Source: Pseudomonadota bacterium | GTDB taxonomy: Bacteria > Pseudomonadota > Alphaproteobacteria > Dongiales > Dongiaceae | Assembly: GCA_021792365.1 (NCBI GenBank) | Contig: JAJYUT010000003.1 | Span: 62,001-126,000, forward strand | Reading direction: 5' to 3' | DNA length: 64,000 nucleotides | Shown: positions 8,217 to 16,461 of the stretch, in pieces | Position numbering within the stretch: position 1 is the first letter of the stretch | Layout: each line of letters opens with the position of its first letter | Translations under genes and position numbers: made by a program | The notes under the pieces: generated by a model | Told to the model about the DNA's origin: nothing | What the model saw: the letters and a program-made list of their open reading frames with translations, nothing else | Database searches by the model: none

Positions 8217-8909
8217 CTATTCTTTGCCGTCCGGATAGCGCTTCATGCGCTTGACGCTCATGGAGATGTGGCTGCGACGGATGTGGCCCACCGCCTCCAG
8301 GTCGCCGACTTCCATCGCCTGCAGGATGTCGGCCATCTCGCGCCGGAACACCTCGATCTCGGCTGGCAGGTTAAGGTGCGGCACCGACTTCAGCCAAATT
8401 CGCGTGGTCAAGTAATAGAGCCGTTCGGAAATATCGCGGAGCGGCCCATTGCCGACCATCGCGGTCAGCTCCTGGAAGAAGTCCATGTTGAGCCGCGCAT
8501 AGGCCTTCGCATCCGGCTGCTTCAGCAGCTTGTCGCAGCGCACCAGCAGCGCCCGCACCCGCGCCAGATCGGCCTCGCCGCGCGGGATCGGATCGAGCTT
8601 GCCGATCAGTTCCGCCAGTTCCATGCGCAGGCGAAAAACCTGCGCGAGCGAATCGATGTCGACGTCGGTGACGAAAGTGCCGACACCGTGCCGGCTTTCC
8701 AGCAGCCCCTCGCTTTCCAGGCGCGACAGCACCCGGCGGATCGGCGTGCGGGAGACGTTGAATTCCCGGGCCAGCTCCTCCTCGGCCAGGCGCTCGCCCG
8801 GCTGATATTCGAGCAGGCAAATGCGGTCGCGGATCGTCTTGTAGATCCGCTCGAACCGCTCGCGCGACATGCTAAGCGGCCGCTCAGCACCCTCGTCATA
8901 GGGACTCAT
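8217..8909 (-). CDS. GntR-family transcriptional regulator, FCD type, of the ectoine cluster
   Basis: A 230-residue protein with an N-terminal winged helix (LAEEELAREFNVSRTPIRRV, then SEGLLESRHGVGTFV) and a C-terminal helical FCD-like effector domain. The usual FCD metal ligands look largely lost: the Asp-x-x-x-His position reads NMDFFQEL and the Glu-His position reads EIEVF. Only a late His (RRSHI) remains, so effector binding may be metal-free. ATG at 8909 overlaps the ehuA stop (ATGA), so it is translationally coupled to the transporter. Ectoine operons are classically controlled by the MocR-type regulator EnuR; this protein has no aminotransferase domain and appears to replace it. Probable targets are the TGTATACA palindromes near 12.14 and 12.23 kb. 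Confidence 0.88.
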   Translation of the reverse strand: MSPYDEGAERPLSMSRERFERIYKTIRDRICLLEYQPGERLAEEELAREFNVSRTPIRRVLSRLESEGLLESRHGVGTFVTDVDIDSLAQVFRLRMELAELIGKLDPIPRGEADLARVRALLVRCDKLLKQPDAKAYARLNMDFFQELTAMVGNGPLRDISERLYYLTTRIWLKSVPHLNLPAEIEVFRREMADILQAMEVGDLEAVGHIRRSHISMSVKRMKRYPDGKE

Positions 8910-9694
8910 ACCGCCTCCAGAACGGCGCGCAGGAACTGCTGGGTCCGTTCGTTCTTCGGGGCGGTGAACAGCTCCCTGGGCTCCCCCTGCTCGCAGATCT
9001 TGCCCTGGTAGAAGAAGCAGACTCGGTCGGCGAATTCCTTCGCGAAACCCATCTGATGGGTGACCATCAGCATGGTCAAGTCGTGTTCGCTCCCGAGCTT
9101 GCGGATGACCTGCAGCACCTCGCCGCACAGCTCCGGATCGAGGGCGGACGTCACCTCGTCGAACAGCATGATCTTGGGCCGCATGGCAAGGGCCCGGGCG
9201 ATGGCGACGCGCTGCTGCTGCCCACCAGACAATTGTGCCGGATAGTGGCCCTTCTTCTCGCCGAGGCCGACCAGGTTGAGAAGGTCGGCGGCGCGCTCTT
9301 CCGCCTCTCGGCGCGGCAAGCCAAGGACGGTCATCGGCGCCTCGATGCAGTTGCCGAGCGCCGTCATGTGCGGGAACAGGTTGAAATGCTGGAACACCAT
9401 GCCGATCTTCGAGCGCACGCGGCGCAGATGCTTGGCTTCGGCCGGCACCAGCTTGCCGTTCTTCTGCATATGGGTCATCGGTTCGCCATCGACCCAGATC
9501 ACGCCGCCGTCGATGCGCTCCAGGGTCATCAGCATGCGCAGCACGGTCGTCTTGCCCGAGCCGGACGGGCCGATGATCGCCACCTTCTCGCCGCGCCCGA
9601 TGTCCAGGTTGAGACTGTCGAGCACGGTCAGGGAGCCGTAGCGCTTGGTCACGCCCTCGAACCGCACCATCGGGCGATCAACGGTTTCGGTCAT
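8906..9694 (-). CDS. ehuA: Ectoine/hydroxyectoine ABC transporter ATP-binding protein
   Basis: A 262-residue polar-amino-acid-type ABC ATPase. Walker A is GPSGSGKTT, the signature is LSGGQQQR, Walker B is IMLFDEVTSALDP, and the switch His is in MVTHQMGFA. It energises uptake through EhuC/EhuD. ATG at 9694 is preceded by AAGGAG at good spacing; longer in-frame starts only read into the upstream gene. It overlaps ehuD (ATGA) and the downstream gntR (ATGA). Generic glutamine-type ATPases look alike, so the substrate assignment comes from being embedded between ectoine genes. Confidence 0.88.
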   Translation of the reverse strand: MTETVDRPMVRFEGVTKRYGSLTVLDSLNLDIGRGEKVAIIGPSGSGKTTVLRMLMTLERIDGGVIWVDGEPMTHMQKNGKLVPAEAKHLRRVRSKIGMVFQHFNLFPHMTALGNCIEAPMTVLGLPRREAEERAADLLNLVGLGEKKGHYPAQLSGGQQQRVAIARALAMRPKIMLFDEVTSALDPELCGEVLQVIRKLGSEHDLTMLMVTHQMGFAKEFADRVCFFYQGKICEQGEPRELFTAPKNERTQQFLRAVLEAV

Positions 9695-10350
9695 CGCACG
9701 CTCCTTCGATTGAGGCGACGCTCCAGCCAACGGATGGCAACCGCCGACACTAGGCTCAGGACCAGGAAGGCTACGCCGACGATGGTCATCGGCTCGGTGT
9801 AGCGGAAATTCTCCGAACCCAGGTTCTTGGCGGTCTGCACCAGCTCCAGCACCGCGATCGCCGACAGCAGCGGCGTATCCTTGAACAACGCCACCAGGTA
9901 GTTGCCGAGGGCCGGCACGATCGGCGGGATCGCCTGCGGCAGGATGATGTTCTTGAAGGTGTGCCAACTGCTAACATTGAGCGCCGTGCACGCCTCCCAC
10001 TGACCGCGCGGCACCGCCTCCAGGCCGGCGCGGTAGACCTCGGAGCAATAGCAGCCGTAATGGATGCTGAGCGCGATGATACCCGCGGTGAAGGCATCCA
10101 GCACGATGCCGAAGCGCGGCAGCACGAAGAACAGGAAGAAGATCTGGATCAGCAGCGGCGTCGAGCGGACGAGCTCGACGAAGGCCGAGGCCAGCCAGCC
10201 GACGATGGGGCCGCTCATCCGCAGGACGGCCAGCACCAGGCCGAGCACCAGCGCGATGAAGAAGCTGAGGAACGTCGCTTCGATCGTCACGATGGCAGCT
10301 CTAGCCAGGACCGGCAGGATCTCGATGGTGTATTCCCAGTTCCAGATCAT
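9691..10350 (-). CDS. ehuD: Ectoine/hydroxyectoine ABC transporter permease
   Basis: A 219-residue inner-membrane permease of the HisMQ/polar-amino-acid family. It has about five hydrophobic segments and the EAA loop EAVPRGQWEACTALNVSSWH followed by ILPQAIPPIVPALGN. The ATG at 10350 overlaps the stop of ehuC (ATGA), and its own stop overlaps the ehuA start. It pairs with EhuC as a heterodimer. Which permease is called ehuC or ehuD here follows gene order by analogy with the Sinorhizobium ehu operon. Confidence 0.85.
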   Translation of the reverse strand: MIWNWEYTIEILPVLARAAIVTIEATFLSFFIALVLGLVLAVLRMSGPIVGWLASAFVELVRSTPLLIQIFFLFFVLPRFGIVLDAFTAGIIALSIHYGCYCSEVYRAGLEAVPRGQWEACTALNVSSWHTFKNIILPQAIPPIVPALGNYLVALFKDTPLLSAIAVLELVQTAKNLGSENFRYTEPMTIVGVAFLVLSLVSAVAIRWLERRLNRRSVR

Positions 10351-11078
10351 CAGCGCCCTCGTCCCCGTACCATGCCGCGCAGCGACTTGCGCTCGAGCCA
10401 GCGCATGCCGATCGTGATGGTGAGCGACAGCACGAGATACATCAGCAGCGCCAGCGTGAAGATCGGGATCGTCTGCATCGAGAAGTCGTTCAGCGTCCTC
10501 GCCTTGAAGGTCAAGTCGCTCATCGTGATGAGGGAGACCAACGCGGTCGATTTCAGCAGCTCGATGAAAAGGTTGCCCCAGGGCGGGATCATGGCGACGA
10601 AGGCTTGCGGCAGGATGATGCGCCGCAGCGCCTGCCAGCGCGTCATGTTGAGCGCCGTTGTCGCCTCCCACTGGCCACGCTGCACCCCCTGGATCCCGCC
10701 ACGCACGACCTCCGCCCCGTAGGCGCCGACATTCAGCCCCAGGCCGAGCACCGCAACCGTGAACGGCTCCATGAAGATGCCGAAATCCGGCAGCACGAAA
10801 AACAGCCAGAACAGCTGCACCAGGGCAGATGTGCCGCGGAAGAACTCGACATACGTGACGGCGAGCCAGCGCAAAGGTGCCGGACCATAGAGCCGGCATA
10901 GAGCGGCGGCCGTCGCCGTGATCACGGCAAGACCGCAGCCTACCACAGCGATTCGAACGGTCAGCCACGCGCCTTCCAGCAGCCCGGGCATGAAAATGGC
11001 GTTGTCGCCGCTGGCCGCCAGAACGGCGATCGCAATCAGTGCCGTTGCCAGCATTGCGGCAAGCGAAGGTATGCCCAT
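10350..11078 (-). CDS. ehuC: Ectoine/hydroxyectoine ABC transporter permease
   Basis: A 242-residue HisMQ-family permease with an N-terminal membrane segment and the EAA loop IQGVQRGQWEATTALNMTRW, followed by IILPQAFVAMIPPWGN. It shares layout with the next permease gene, which it overlaps by ATGA. The two form the membrane channel of the ectoine ABC importer. An 80-bp gap separates it from ehuB upstream, which is common for operons in which the binding protein is made in excess. No obvious hairpin was seen in that gap. Confidence 0.85.
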   Translation of the reverse strand: MGIPSLAAMLATALIAIAVLAASGDNAIFMPGLLEGAWLTVRIAVVGCGLAVITATAAALCRLYGPAPLRWLAVTYVEFFRGTSALVQLFWLFFVLPDFGIFMEPFTVAVLGLGLNVGAYGAEVVRGGIQGVQRGQWEATTALNMTRWQALRRIILPQAFVAMIPPWGNLFIELLKSTALVSLITMSDLTFKARTLNDFSMQTIPIFTLALLMYLVLSLTITIGMRWLERKSLRGMVRGRGR

Positions 11079-11157
11079 GGCGACTCCCCCGGCCTATGGG
11101 TGGGACGAACCCGTCGCGCCGAAGCGGGGCGGACCTGCGGCCCGCCCCGGGTTCGGT

Positions 11158-12036
11158 CTACTCACCCTTGCAGAGCTGTTCGGTCGTCTTGTTCGGCAGG
11201 TAGTCCTTGCCGAAACCAATCGGCGTCACCAGCGCGATATGTTCCGGCGAGCCGAGGAACTTCTTCAATTCGGCGTTGAAGGCCTCGAGAAGATCCGTGT
11301 CGTCCTTGCGGAAGCCGAAGCCGCCATGACCCTTCACCGACTTGCCGGCCACCTCGCCGAACGGCGTGGTGGATTCCACGCCTTCGCCCTTCTTCGCCAT
11401 GTCTGCGATCGAGAGCGCGGTCAAAGATGCGCCGTCGGCGCGGCCGGACTGGACCGCCGCGAGCAGGCTCGACTGGTCGGGCAGCACCACCAGCTGCGAT
11501 TCGGGCACGCCGGCATCCTTCGCGTAGCCGACCTCGACCGCGCCCGACATGACCGCGAGCTTCAGGTCCTTGTTGCCGGCGAAGGTGGAGAAGTCCTTCA
11601 CGCCCTTCGGATTGCCCGCCGCCACCAGCATCGCCTGGCCGATGCCGTAGGACGGCTCGGAGAAATTGATCTCTGCGCAGCGCTTGGGATTGATGAACAT
11701 GCCCGCCGCGATGATATCGAAGCGGCCGGCCTTGAGCCCCGGGATGAGCGAGCCGAATTCCGTCAGCACGCCATCGACCTGGGGGATGCCGATCTTCGCC
11801 AGCACCGCCTTGGCCACTTCCGGCGCCTCGCCGGTCAGCTTGCCGTCCGGGGTCGCGTAGCCGAATGGGGCCTCGTTGGCGAAGCCTACGCGGATGAAGC
11901 CCTGCTCCTTCGCGCGCTCCAGGGTGGTCTCCGCGAATGCCAAGCGGGTGCCCGCGCCGAGCGCCGCAATGCCCGCGCCCAGTCCGATGGCGGATTGCAA
12001 CAGGCCGCGCCGCGTGACCCTCAACACGTGATTCAT
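11158..12036 (-). CDS. ehuB: Ectoine/hydroxyectoine ABC transporter substrate-binding protein
   Basis: A 292-residue periplasmic binding protein of the family-3 (polar amino acid) type. The N-terminus has a twin-arginine signal (TRRGLLQSAIGLGAG) ending near AFAET. Family landmarks are IRVGFANEAPFGY, LKAGRFDIIAAGMFI and GKSVKGHGGFGFRKDD. Length and sequence style match EhuB, the high-affinity ectoine/5-hydroxyectoine binder. ATG at 12036 has a strong GAGGAGG site. It is the first gene of the leftward operon, driven by the promoter at about 12.15 kb. Confidence 0.87.
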   Translation of the reverse strand: MNHVLRVTRRGLLQSAIGLGAGIAALGAGTRLAFAETTLERAKEQGFIRVGFANEAPFGYATPDGKLTGEAPEVAKAVLAKIGIPQVDGVLTEFGSLIPGLKAGRFDIIAAGMFINPKRCAEINFSEPSYGIGQAMLVAAGNPKGVKDFSTFAGNKDLKLAVMSGAVEVGYAKDAGVPESQLVVLPDQSSLLAAVQSGRADGASLTALSIADMAKKGEGVESTTPFGEVAGKSVKGHGGFGFRKDDTDLLEAFNAELKKFLGSPEHIALVTPIGFGKDYLPNKTTEQLCKGE

Positions 12037-12133
12037 GCTTGCCTCCTCTGTTGTCTGGTCGCGTGTTTTTGCTGTATCGGCCCGGGGAGAGTTTCGACCA
12101 GTGCCCCCGCCCGGAAAACCCCTTCTAAGATAG

Positions 12134-12143
12134 TTGTATACAT
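12134..12143. promoter_or_regulatory. Candidate GntR operator 1 (TTGTATACAT)
   Basis: The palindromic core TGTATACA lies at 12135-12142. It overlaps the -10 hexamer of the likely ehuB promoter, so a bound repressor would block that promoter. GTATAC cores occur in sites of several FCD-type GntR regulators (for example UxuR/ExuR). The same 9-mer TGTATACAT recurs 95 bp to the right. Confidence 0.6.
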
Positions 12144-12163
12144 CTTATCTTTCCTTGGCGCAA
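12135..12163 (-). promoter_or_regulatory. Candidate sigma-70 promoter for the ehuB operon
   Basis: On the minus strand, TTGCGC (12163-12158) is followed after exactly 17 bp by TATACA (12140-12135). This is a reasonable -35/-10 pair. Transcription would begin near 12128, leaving a leader of about 90 nt before the ehuB ATG at 12036. The -10 is inside operator 1. Confidence 0.5.
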
Positions 12164-12228
12164 GTTCCGCGCTAGTCTTTGCTCCTGTAAGTGGATTCCT
12201 CTCCGGAGCGATCCAACGCCTCCCGTCG

Positions 12229-12238
12229 ATGTATACAT
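12229..12238. promoter_or_regulatory. Candidate GntR operator 2 (ATGTATACAT)
   Basis: A perfect 10-bp palindrome ending 8 bp before the eutB ATG at 12247. No Shine-Dalgarno sequence precedes that ATG. TATACA within the site could serve as a -10, which would make the eutB transcript start at or next to its start codon (nearly leaderless); however, no good -35 is seen 16-18 bp upstream. The two operator centres are 95 bp apart, close to nine helical turns. Confidence 0.6.
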
Positions 12239-12246
12239 TTTAACCC

Positions 12247-13257
12247 ATGACCTTGCCTGCCTCCGCGCCGACCCTTGCCGACATCCGCGCAGCGCGCGAC
12301 GCGATCGGCGGACTCGTACTTCGCACGCCCTCGATCGTGGCGCGGGAGCTGAGCGCCCTGGCTGGCCAGGACGTGTTACTGAAGCTCGAAACCCTGCAGC
12401 CGATTGGCGCCTTCAAGCTGCGCGGCGCGGCCAATGCGATCAGCCGACTCAGTGACAAACAGAAGCGGCATGGAATCGGCTGCTGCTCCACGGGCAATCA
12501 CGGGCGCGCCATCGCCTACGCCGCGGCACGCGCCGGCATCCGCGCCACGATTTGCCTGTCGGCACTGGTGCCCGAAGCCAAGGTGCGCGCGATCCGCGAT
12601 CTTGGCGCGGAGGTTCGCCGCATCGGCAACAGCCAGGATGACGCGCAGGCGGAGATCGACCGGCTCGCGCGCAGCGATGGGCTCACCGACATCCCGCCTT
12701 TCGACCATCCGCACGTGATCGCGGGACAAGGCACGATCGCGCTCGAACTGCTGGAGGACCGGCCGGACCTTGCCGCCATCGTCGTGCCACTGTCCGGCGG
12801 GGGCCTCATCAGCGGCATCGCGATCGCGGCCAAGGCATTAAGGCCGGAGATCAGGATCATCGGCGTATCGATGGAGAACGGCGCGGCGATGCATGAGAGC
12901 CTGGCTGCCGGGCGGCCTGTCGAGGTGACGGAAGTTCCTTCTCTTGCCGACTCACTCGGCGGCGGAATCGGCCTCGGCAACCAATGGACTTTTCCGATCT
13001 GCCGCGCGCTCGTTGACCAGACGATCCTGGTCAGCGAAGAGGAAATCTATCGCGGCATTCAGGCCTTGATGGGAGACCAGAAGCTGGTCACCGAAGGCGC
13101 GGCCGCCGTCGGCCCGGCCGCCTTGATCGCCGGCAAGCTCAAGCTCGACGGACCGTCGGCCATGATCATCAGCGGCCACAATGTCGATCCGGACCAGTTC
13201 CTCGCCATCGCAAGCGGTCAGCCCGTCAAGATCGGCGATCAGACAATCAGGGGGTGA
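12247..13257 (+). CDS. eutB: Hydroxyectoine utilization dehydratase-like protein EutB
   Basis: A 336-residue fold-type II PLP enzyme of the threonine/serine dehydratase family. The Schiff-base lysine lies in GAFKLRGA (Lys57), the substrate loop is STGNHGRA, and the phosphate-binding Gly loop is LSGGGLISG. With EutA and EutC, EutB is implicated in converting 5-hydroxyectoine to ectoine. It is the first gene of the rightward operon, and its stop is 1 bp from the eutC start. The EutB assignment, rather than a generic threonine dehydratase, comes from the position between ehuB and eutC-doeA. Confidence 0.88.
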   Translation: MTLPASAPTLADIRAARDAIGGLVLRTPSIVARELSALAGQDVLLKLETLQPIGAFKLRGAANAISRLSDKQKRHGIGCCSTGNHGRAIAYAAARAGIRATICLSALVPEAKVRAIRDLGAEVRRIGNSQDDAQAEIDRLARSDGLTDIPPFDHPHVIAGQGTIALELLEDRPDLAAIVVPLSGGGLISGIAIAAKALRPEIRIIGVSMENGAAMHESLAAGRPVEVTEVPSLADSLGGGIGLGNQWTFPICRALVDQTILVSEEEIYRGIQALMGDQKLVTEGAAAVGPAALIAGKLKLDGPSAMIISGHNVDPDQFLAIASGQPVKIGDQTIRG

Positions 13258-13258
13258 G

Positions 13259-14248
13259 ATGCGGGACATCTTCGTATTGACCGAGCGCGACCTGCGCGGC
13301 TGCGTGCATATCGACCGCGCCGCGATTGATATCGTCGAGCAGGCATTCCGCGCGCTGGCGAGCGGCAAAGTCGTCATGCCGCCGATCCTTTCGATGGAGA
13401 TTCCGGACGCCCATGGCGAGGTCGACGTGAAGACCGCCTATATTCCCGGCTTCGACGGCTTCGCCATCAAGGTCAGCCCGGGCTTCTTCGACAATCCCAA
13501 GATCGGCCTCCCCAGCCTCAACGGCCTGATGATCCTGTTCTCCGCCAGGACCGGGCTGGTCGACGCGCTGCTGCTGGACAATGGCTATCTCACCGACGTG
13601 CGCACCGCCGCCGCCGGCGCGGTGGCCGCACGCCATCTGGCGCCGCGCGAGGTGCGCGTGGCCGGCGTGATGGGCACCGGCGTGCAGGCGCGGCTGCAAA
13701 TCCAGGCGGCCCACCTGGTGCGGCCTTTCTCCAAGGTCCTGGTGTGGGGCCGCGACGCGGGCAAGGCGGCTGCTTGCGCGCGCGACATCGCGGCGGCGAT
13801 CAAGGTGGAAGCCCAGGCGATCGGCGACCCGGCGGCGCTGGTGCGCAAGAGCCAGCTTGTCGTCACGACGACTCCCGCGCGCGAGCCGATCCTGAACGCC
13901 GCATGGCTGCATCCAGGCCTGCACATCACGGCCATGGGCTCCGACCAGGCAGGAAAGAACGAAATCGATCCGGCGGCGATCGCCGCCGCCGATCTCTTCG
14001 TCTGCGACCGCGTCACCCAGAGCGCGAAGCTGGGCGAGCTGCGCTCGGCACGGGAAGCGGGGCGCTTCGTGAAGGCCGATCCGTCGGAGCTTGGCGAGGT
14101 GATCGCCGGCGTTAAGCCAGGCCGCCGGTCGCAAGAGGACATTACCATCTGCGATCTGACCGGCACGGGCGCACAGGACACCGCGATCGCCACCTATGCC
14201 TTGGCTGCGGCGCGCAAGGCCAGCGGCGGCACCATCATTCAGGCCTGA
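13259..14248 (+). CDS. eutC: Ectoine utilization protein EutC (ornithine cyclodeaminase/mu-crystallin family)
   Basis: A 329-residue protein of the ornithine cyclodeaminase/mu-crystallin family. The NAD(P)-binding Rossmann motif is VAGVMGTGVQARLQ (about residues 133-146), and the N-terminal dimer/substrate region contains VDVKTAYIPGFDGFAIKVS. EutC works with EutB in hydroxyectoine conversion. The start is ATG 13259, 1 bp after the eutB stop. It is followed by doeA after 13 bp. A longer in-frame start only reads into eutB. The partner eutA (aspartate/glutamate-racemase-like) is not present here. Confidence 0.88.
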   Translation: MRDIFVLTERDLRGCVHIDRAAIDIVEQAFRALASGKVVMPPILSMEIPDAHGEVDVKTAYIPGFDGFAIKVSPGFFDNPKIGLPSLNGLMILFSARTGLVDALLLDNGYLTDVRTAAAGAVAARHLAPREVRVAGVMGTGVQARLQIQAAHLVRPFSKVLVWGRDAGKAAACARDIAAAIKVEAQAIGDPAALVRKSQLVVTTTPAREPILNAAWLHPGLHITAMGSDQAGKNEIDPAAIAAADLFVCDRVTQSAKLGELRSAREAGRFVKADPSELGEVIAGVKPGRRSQEDITICDLTGTGAQDTAIATYALAAARKASGGTIIQA

Positions 14249-14261
14249 AGGAGGAGAACAC

Positions 14262-15446
14262 ATGGCCGTCTACGAGAAGCCCTTCGACAAGGCCGAATAT
14301 GCCCGGCGCGTCGCCGCCACCAAGCGGCGCATGCAGGACGCGGGCCTCGACCTCATCATCTGCCAGGATCCGGCCAACATGTGCTGGCTGACCGGCTTCA
14401 ACGGTTGGTCCTTCTATGTGCCGCAATGCGTGCTGGTGCATGTGGAGGAGGAATGGCCGCTGTGGTTCGGCCGTGCCCAGGATGCCAAATGCGCGCAGGT
14501 GACCACCGATCTGCCGGACCGGAACATCGTGCCGTTCTCCGAACGGCTGGTGCAGCACAAGATCGAGCATCCCTATGACGAGCTGGCCGACCTCATCAAG
14601 TCGCGCGGCTGGGACAAGGCGCGCATCGGGGTCGAGATGGATGCGCACTACTACACGGCGCGCTGCCACGCGCATCTGGTGAAGGGCCTGCCCAACGCGA
14701 CATTCGCCAACAACGGCGATCTGGTTAACTGGGCGCGGCTGGTGAAGTCGCCGGCGGAGCTGAAGTTGATGCGCGAGGCGGGGCAGATCTGCACCAAGGC
14801 CATGAATGCCGCGATCGCGAAGATGAGGCCCGGCGTGCCGCAGAACCACGTGATCGCGGACATCTATCACGCGCAGACCATGGGCGCGAACGGCTTCGGC
14901 GGCGATTATGCCGCGATCTGCCCGCTGATGCCGGTGGGCGAAGGGACCAGCACGCCGCACCTCACCTGGTCGGATGCACCGCTGCCGTCCAACGCGCTGA
15001 CCATGATCGAGATCGCGGGATCGCGCCGCGGCTATCACGCGCCGCTGACGCGCACGATTCACCTCGGCAAGCCGCCGGCCGGCATTCAGGATGTGGCCAA
15101 GGCAGTCGTAGAGGGCGTCGATGCGGGTCTCGCCACCGCCCGGCCCGGCAATACCGCCGAGCAGGTCGAAGCGGCTTGGCAGGCCGTGCTGCGCAACAAC
15201 GGCCTGAAGAAGGAGAGCCGGGTCGGCTACTCCGTCGGCCTGTCCTATCCGCCGGACTGGGGCGAGCGCACCGTCAGCCTGCGCCCAGGCGACACCACCG
15301 TGTTGCAGGCCGGCATGTGCTTCCATATCCAGGCGGGCGTCTGGCTGCAGGAATGGGGTGTTGCAATTTCCGAATCCTTCGTCGTCACCGAGAAGGGCGG
15401 GGAGCGCTTCTGCGATGTCGCGCGCGAGCTGATCGTGATCGACTGA
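14262..15446 (+). CDS. doeA: Ectoine hydrolase (M24 pita-bread fold)
   Basis: A 394-residue creatinase/aminopeptidase-P-fold protein. It opens the pyrimidine ring of ectoine to N-acetyl-diaminobutyrate. The N-terminal domain contains DPANMCWLTGFNGWSFY; the catalytic domain contains TMIEIAGSRRGYHAPLTRTI. The two Asp metal ligands of classical M24 peptidases are replaced here (EIAG... and ...YHAPLTRT), as in the metal-free creatinase. Glu250 in MIEIAG is therefore the candidate catalytic acid or nucleophile. The C-terminal GYSVGLSYPPDWGE is a DoeA-type signature. A strong GGAGGAG site precedes ATG 14262. The last codons overlap doeX (TGATG). Confidence 0.92.
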   Translation: MAVYEKPFDKAEYARRVAATKRRMQDAGLDLIICQDPANMCWLTGFNGWSFYVPQCVLVHVEEEWPLWFGRAQDAKCAQVTTDLPDRNIVPFSERLVQHKIEHPYDELADLIKSRGWDKARIGVEMDAHYYTARCHAHLVKGLPNATFANNGDLVNWARLVKSPAELKLMREAGQICTKAMNAAIAKMRPGVPQNHVIADIYHAQTMGANGFGGDYAAICPLMPVGEGTSTPHLTWSDAPLPSNALTMIEIAGSRRGYHAPLTRTIHLGKPPAGIQDVAKAVVEGVDAGLATARPGNTAEQVEAAWQAVLRNNGLKKESRVGYSVGLSYPPDWGERTVSLRPGDTTVLQAGMCFHIQAGVWLQEWGVAISESFVVTEKGGERFCDVARELIVID

Positions 15447-15940
15447 TGAAGAACGGCGGCCTCAGGCTGGATGAGCGTGACCTCAGGATTCTCACGATCC
15501 TGCAGCGGGAAGGCCGCATCACGAAAACCGAGTTGGCGGAGCGGGTGAATCTCTCGCCGACCCCATGCTGGAGCCGGTTGAAGCGGCTGGAGAAGATCGG
15601 CCTAATCGAAGGCTATCGCGCCAAGATCGCCCTCAAGCGCTTCGGCCTTACCATGGTGTTCATGGAAGCCGAGCTGGAGAGTCACCGCGCTTCGGATTTC
15701 GCGCGCTTCGAAGCGGAGATGAAGCAGGTCCCAGAGATCACCGGCTGCTGGTCGGTCGGCGGCGGGATTGACTATCTGATCCAGGTCATGGTGAAGGATG
15801 TCGATACCTATCAGCGCCTCGTCGACCGGCTGCTCGATAGCGGCATCGGCCTCAAGCGCTACTATACCTATGTCGTGACGAAAGCGGTCAAGGAGGACAG
15901 CCCGCCGCCGCTGGAGCAGCTGCATCAGGAAGCGCTCTAG
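15446..15940 (+). CDS. doeX: Lrp/AsnC-family regulator of ectoine catabolism (DoeX-type)
   Basis: A 164-residue Lrp/AsnC protein. The N-terminal helix-turn-helix includes RITKTELAERVNLSPTPCWS and KRLEKIGLIEGY; the C-terminal RAM ligand domain includes PEITGCWSVGGGIDYLIQV. DoeX/AsnC proteins accompany doeA-doeB and respond to pathway intermediates. ATG 15446 overlaps the doeA stop. Its 3' end overlaps the convergent soxG by 4 bp. Together with the FCD-type GntR the island therefore encodes two regulators. Confidence 0.9.
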   Translation: MKNGGLRLDERDLRILTILQREGRITKTELAERVNLSPTPCWSRLKRLEKIGLIEGYRAKIALKRFGLTMVFMEAELESHRASDFARFEAEMKQVPEITGCWSVGGGIDYLIQVMVKDVDTYQRLVDRLLDSGIGLKRYYTYVVTKAVKEDSPPPLEQLHQEAL

Positions 15941-16461
15941 GCCGCCGCCTCCGCTAGCAGTTCCCAGATCGAGCGGGCGAAGCTGCGCGGCGCCAGGACA
16001 TCGATTCCGTCCGCGCGCCGCCACAGCACAACGCCGACGCGATGGATCGGCGTCAACGCGATGTCGTCTTCGGCGAAACGATGCGGCCTTAAGTCGATCG
16101 CGACAAAGCGGCTCAGCAGCGGAACGGCGCTGTCCTCGCTGACGTGGATGATCGTGCGGGCATGCGAGAGATCGAGGGTGGCCCCGATCTCGGCGCCGAG
16201 CTTTGGATGATCGCTCACGCGCCCCTCCTCCGCCACCAGCCACAAACGCTGCGGATGAACGCGCAGCAGCCCCGCCGTCGCACCGCGCGCAGCTTTGCCC
16301 GGCCGCGGCGCCTCCGGCAGGCCGCACCGGGTGGCCAGGCCCCTTGCCATCTCCGCATAGCGGTCCGGCCAGGCGTGGTACTGCAGCAGCACCGCGCAAG
16401 CGCGATGCGAAAACCCTGCGACAGGCTTGTTCTGCGAGACCGGCGAGATGCGATCAGCCAT
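15937..16461 (-). CDS. soxG: Sarcosine oxidase gamma subunit
   Basis: A 174-residue protein with the weakly conserved gamma-subunit pattern: a mid-section DLSHARTIIHVSEDSAVPLL, followed by FAEDDIALTPIHRVGVVLWR and the C-terminal SFARSIWELL. It is the smallest structural partner of the SoxB/SoxA complex in the cytoplasm. It overlaps soxA by 8 bp, and its end converges with doeX. Identification depends mainly on position after soxA and on these short conserved blocks. Confidence 0.85.
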   Translation of the reverse strand: MADRISPVSQNKPVAGFSHRACAVLLQYHAWPDRYAEMARGLATRCGLPEAPRPGKAARGATAGLLRVHPQRLWLVAEEGRVSDHPKLGAEIGATLDLSHARTIIHVSEDSAVPLLSRFVAIDLRPHRFAEDDIALTPIHRVGVVLWRRADGIDVLAPRSFARSIWELLAEAAA

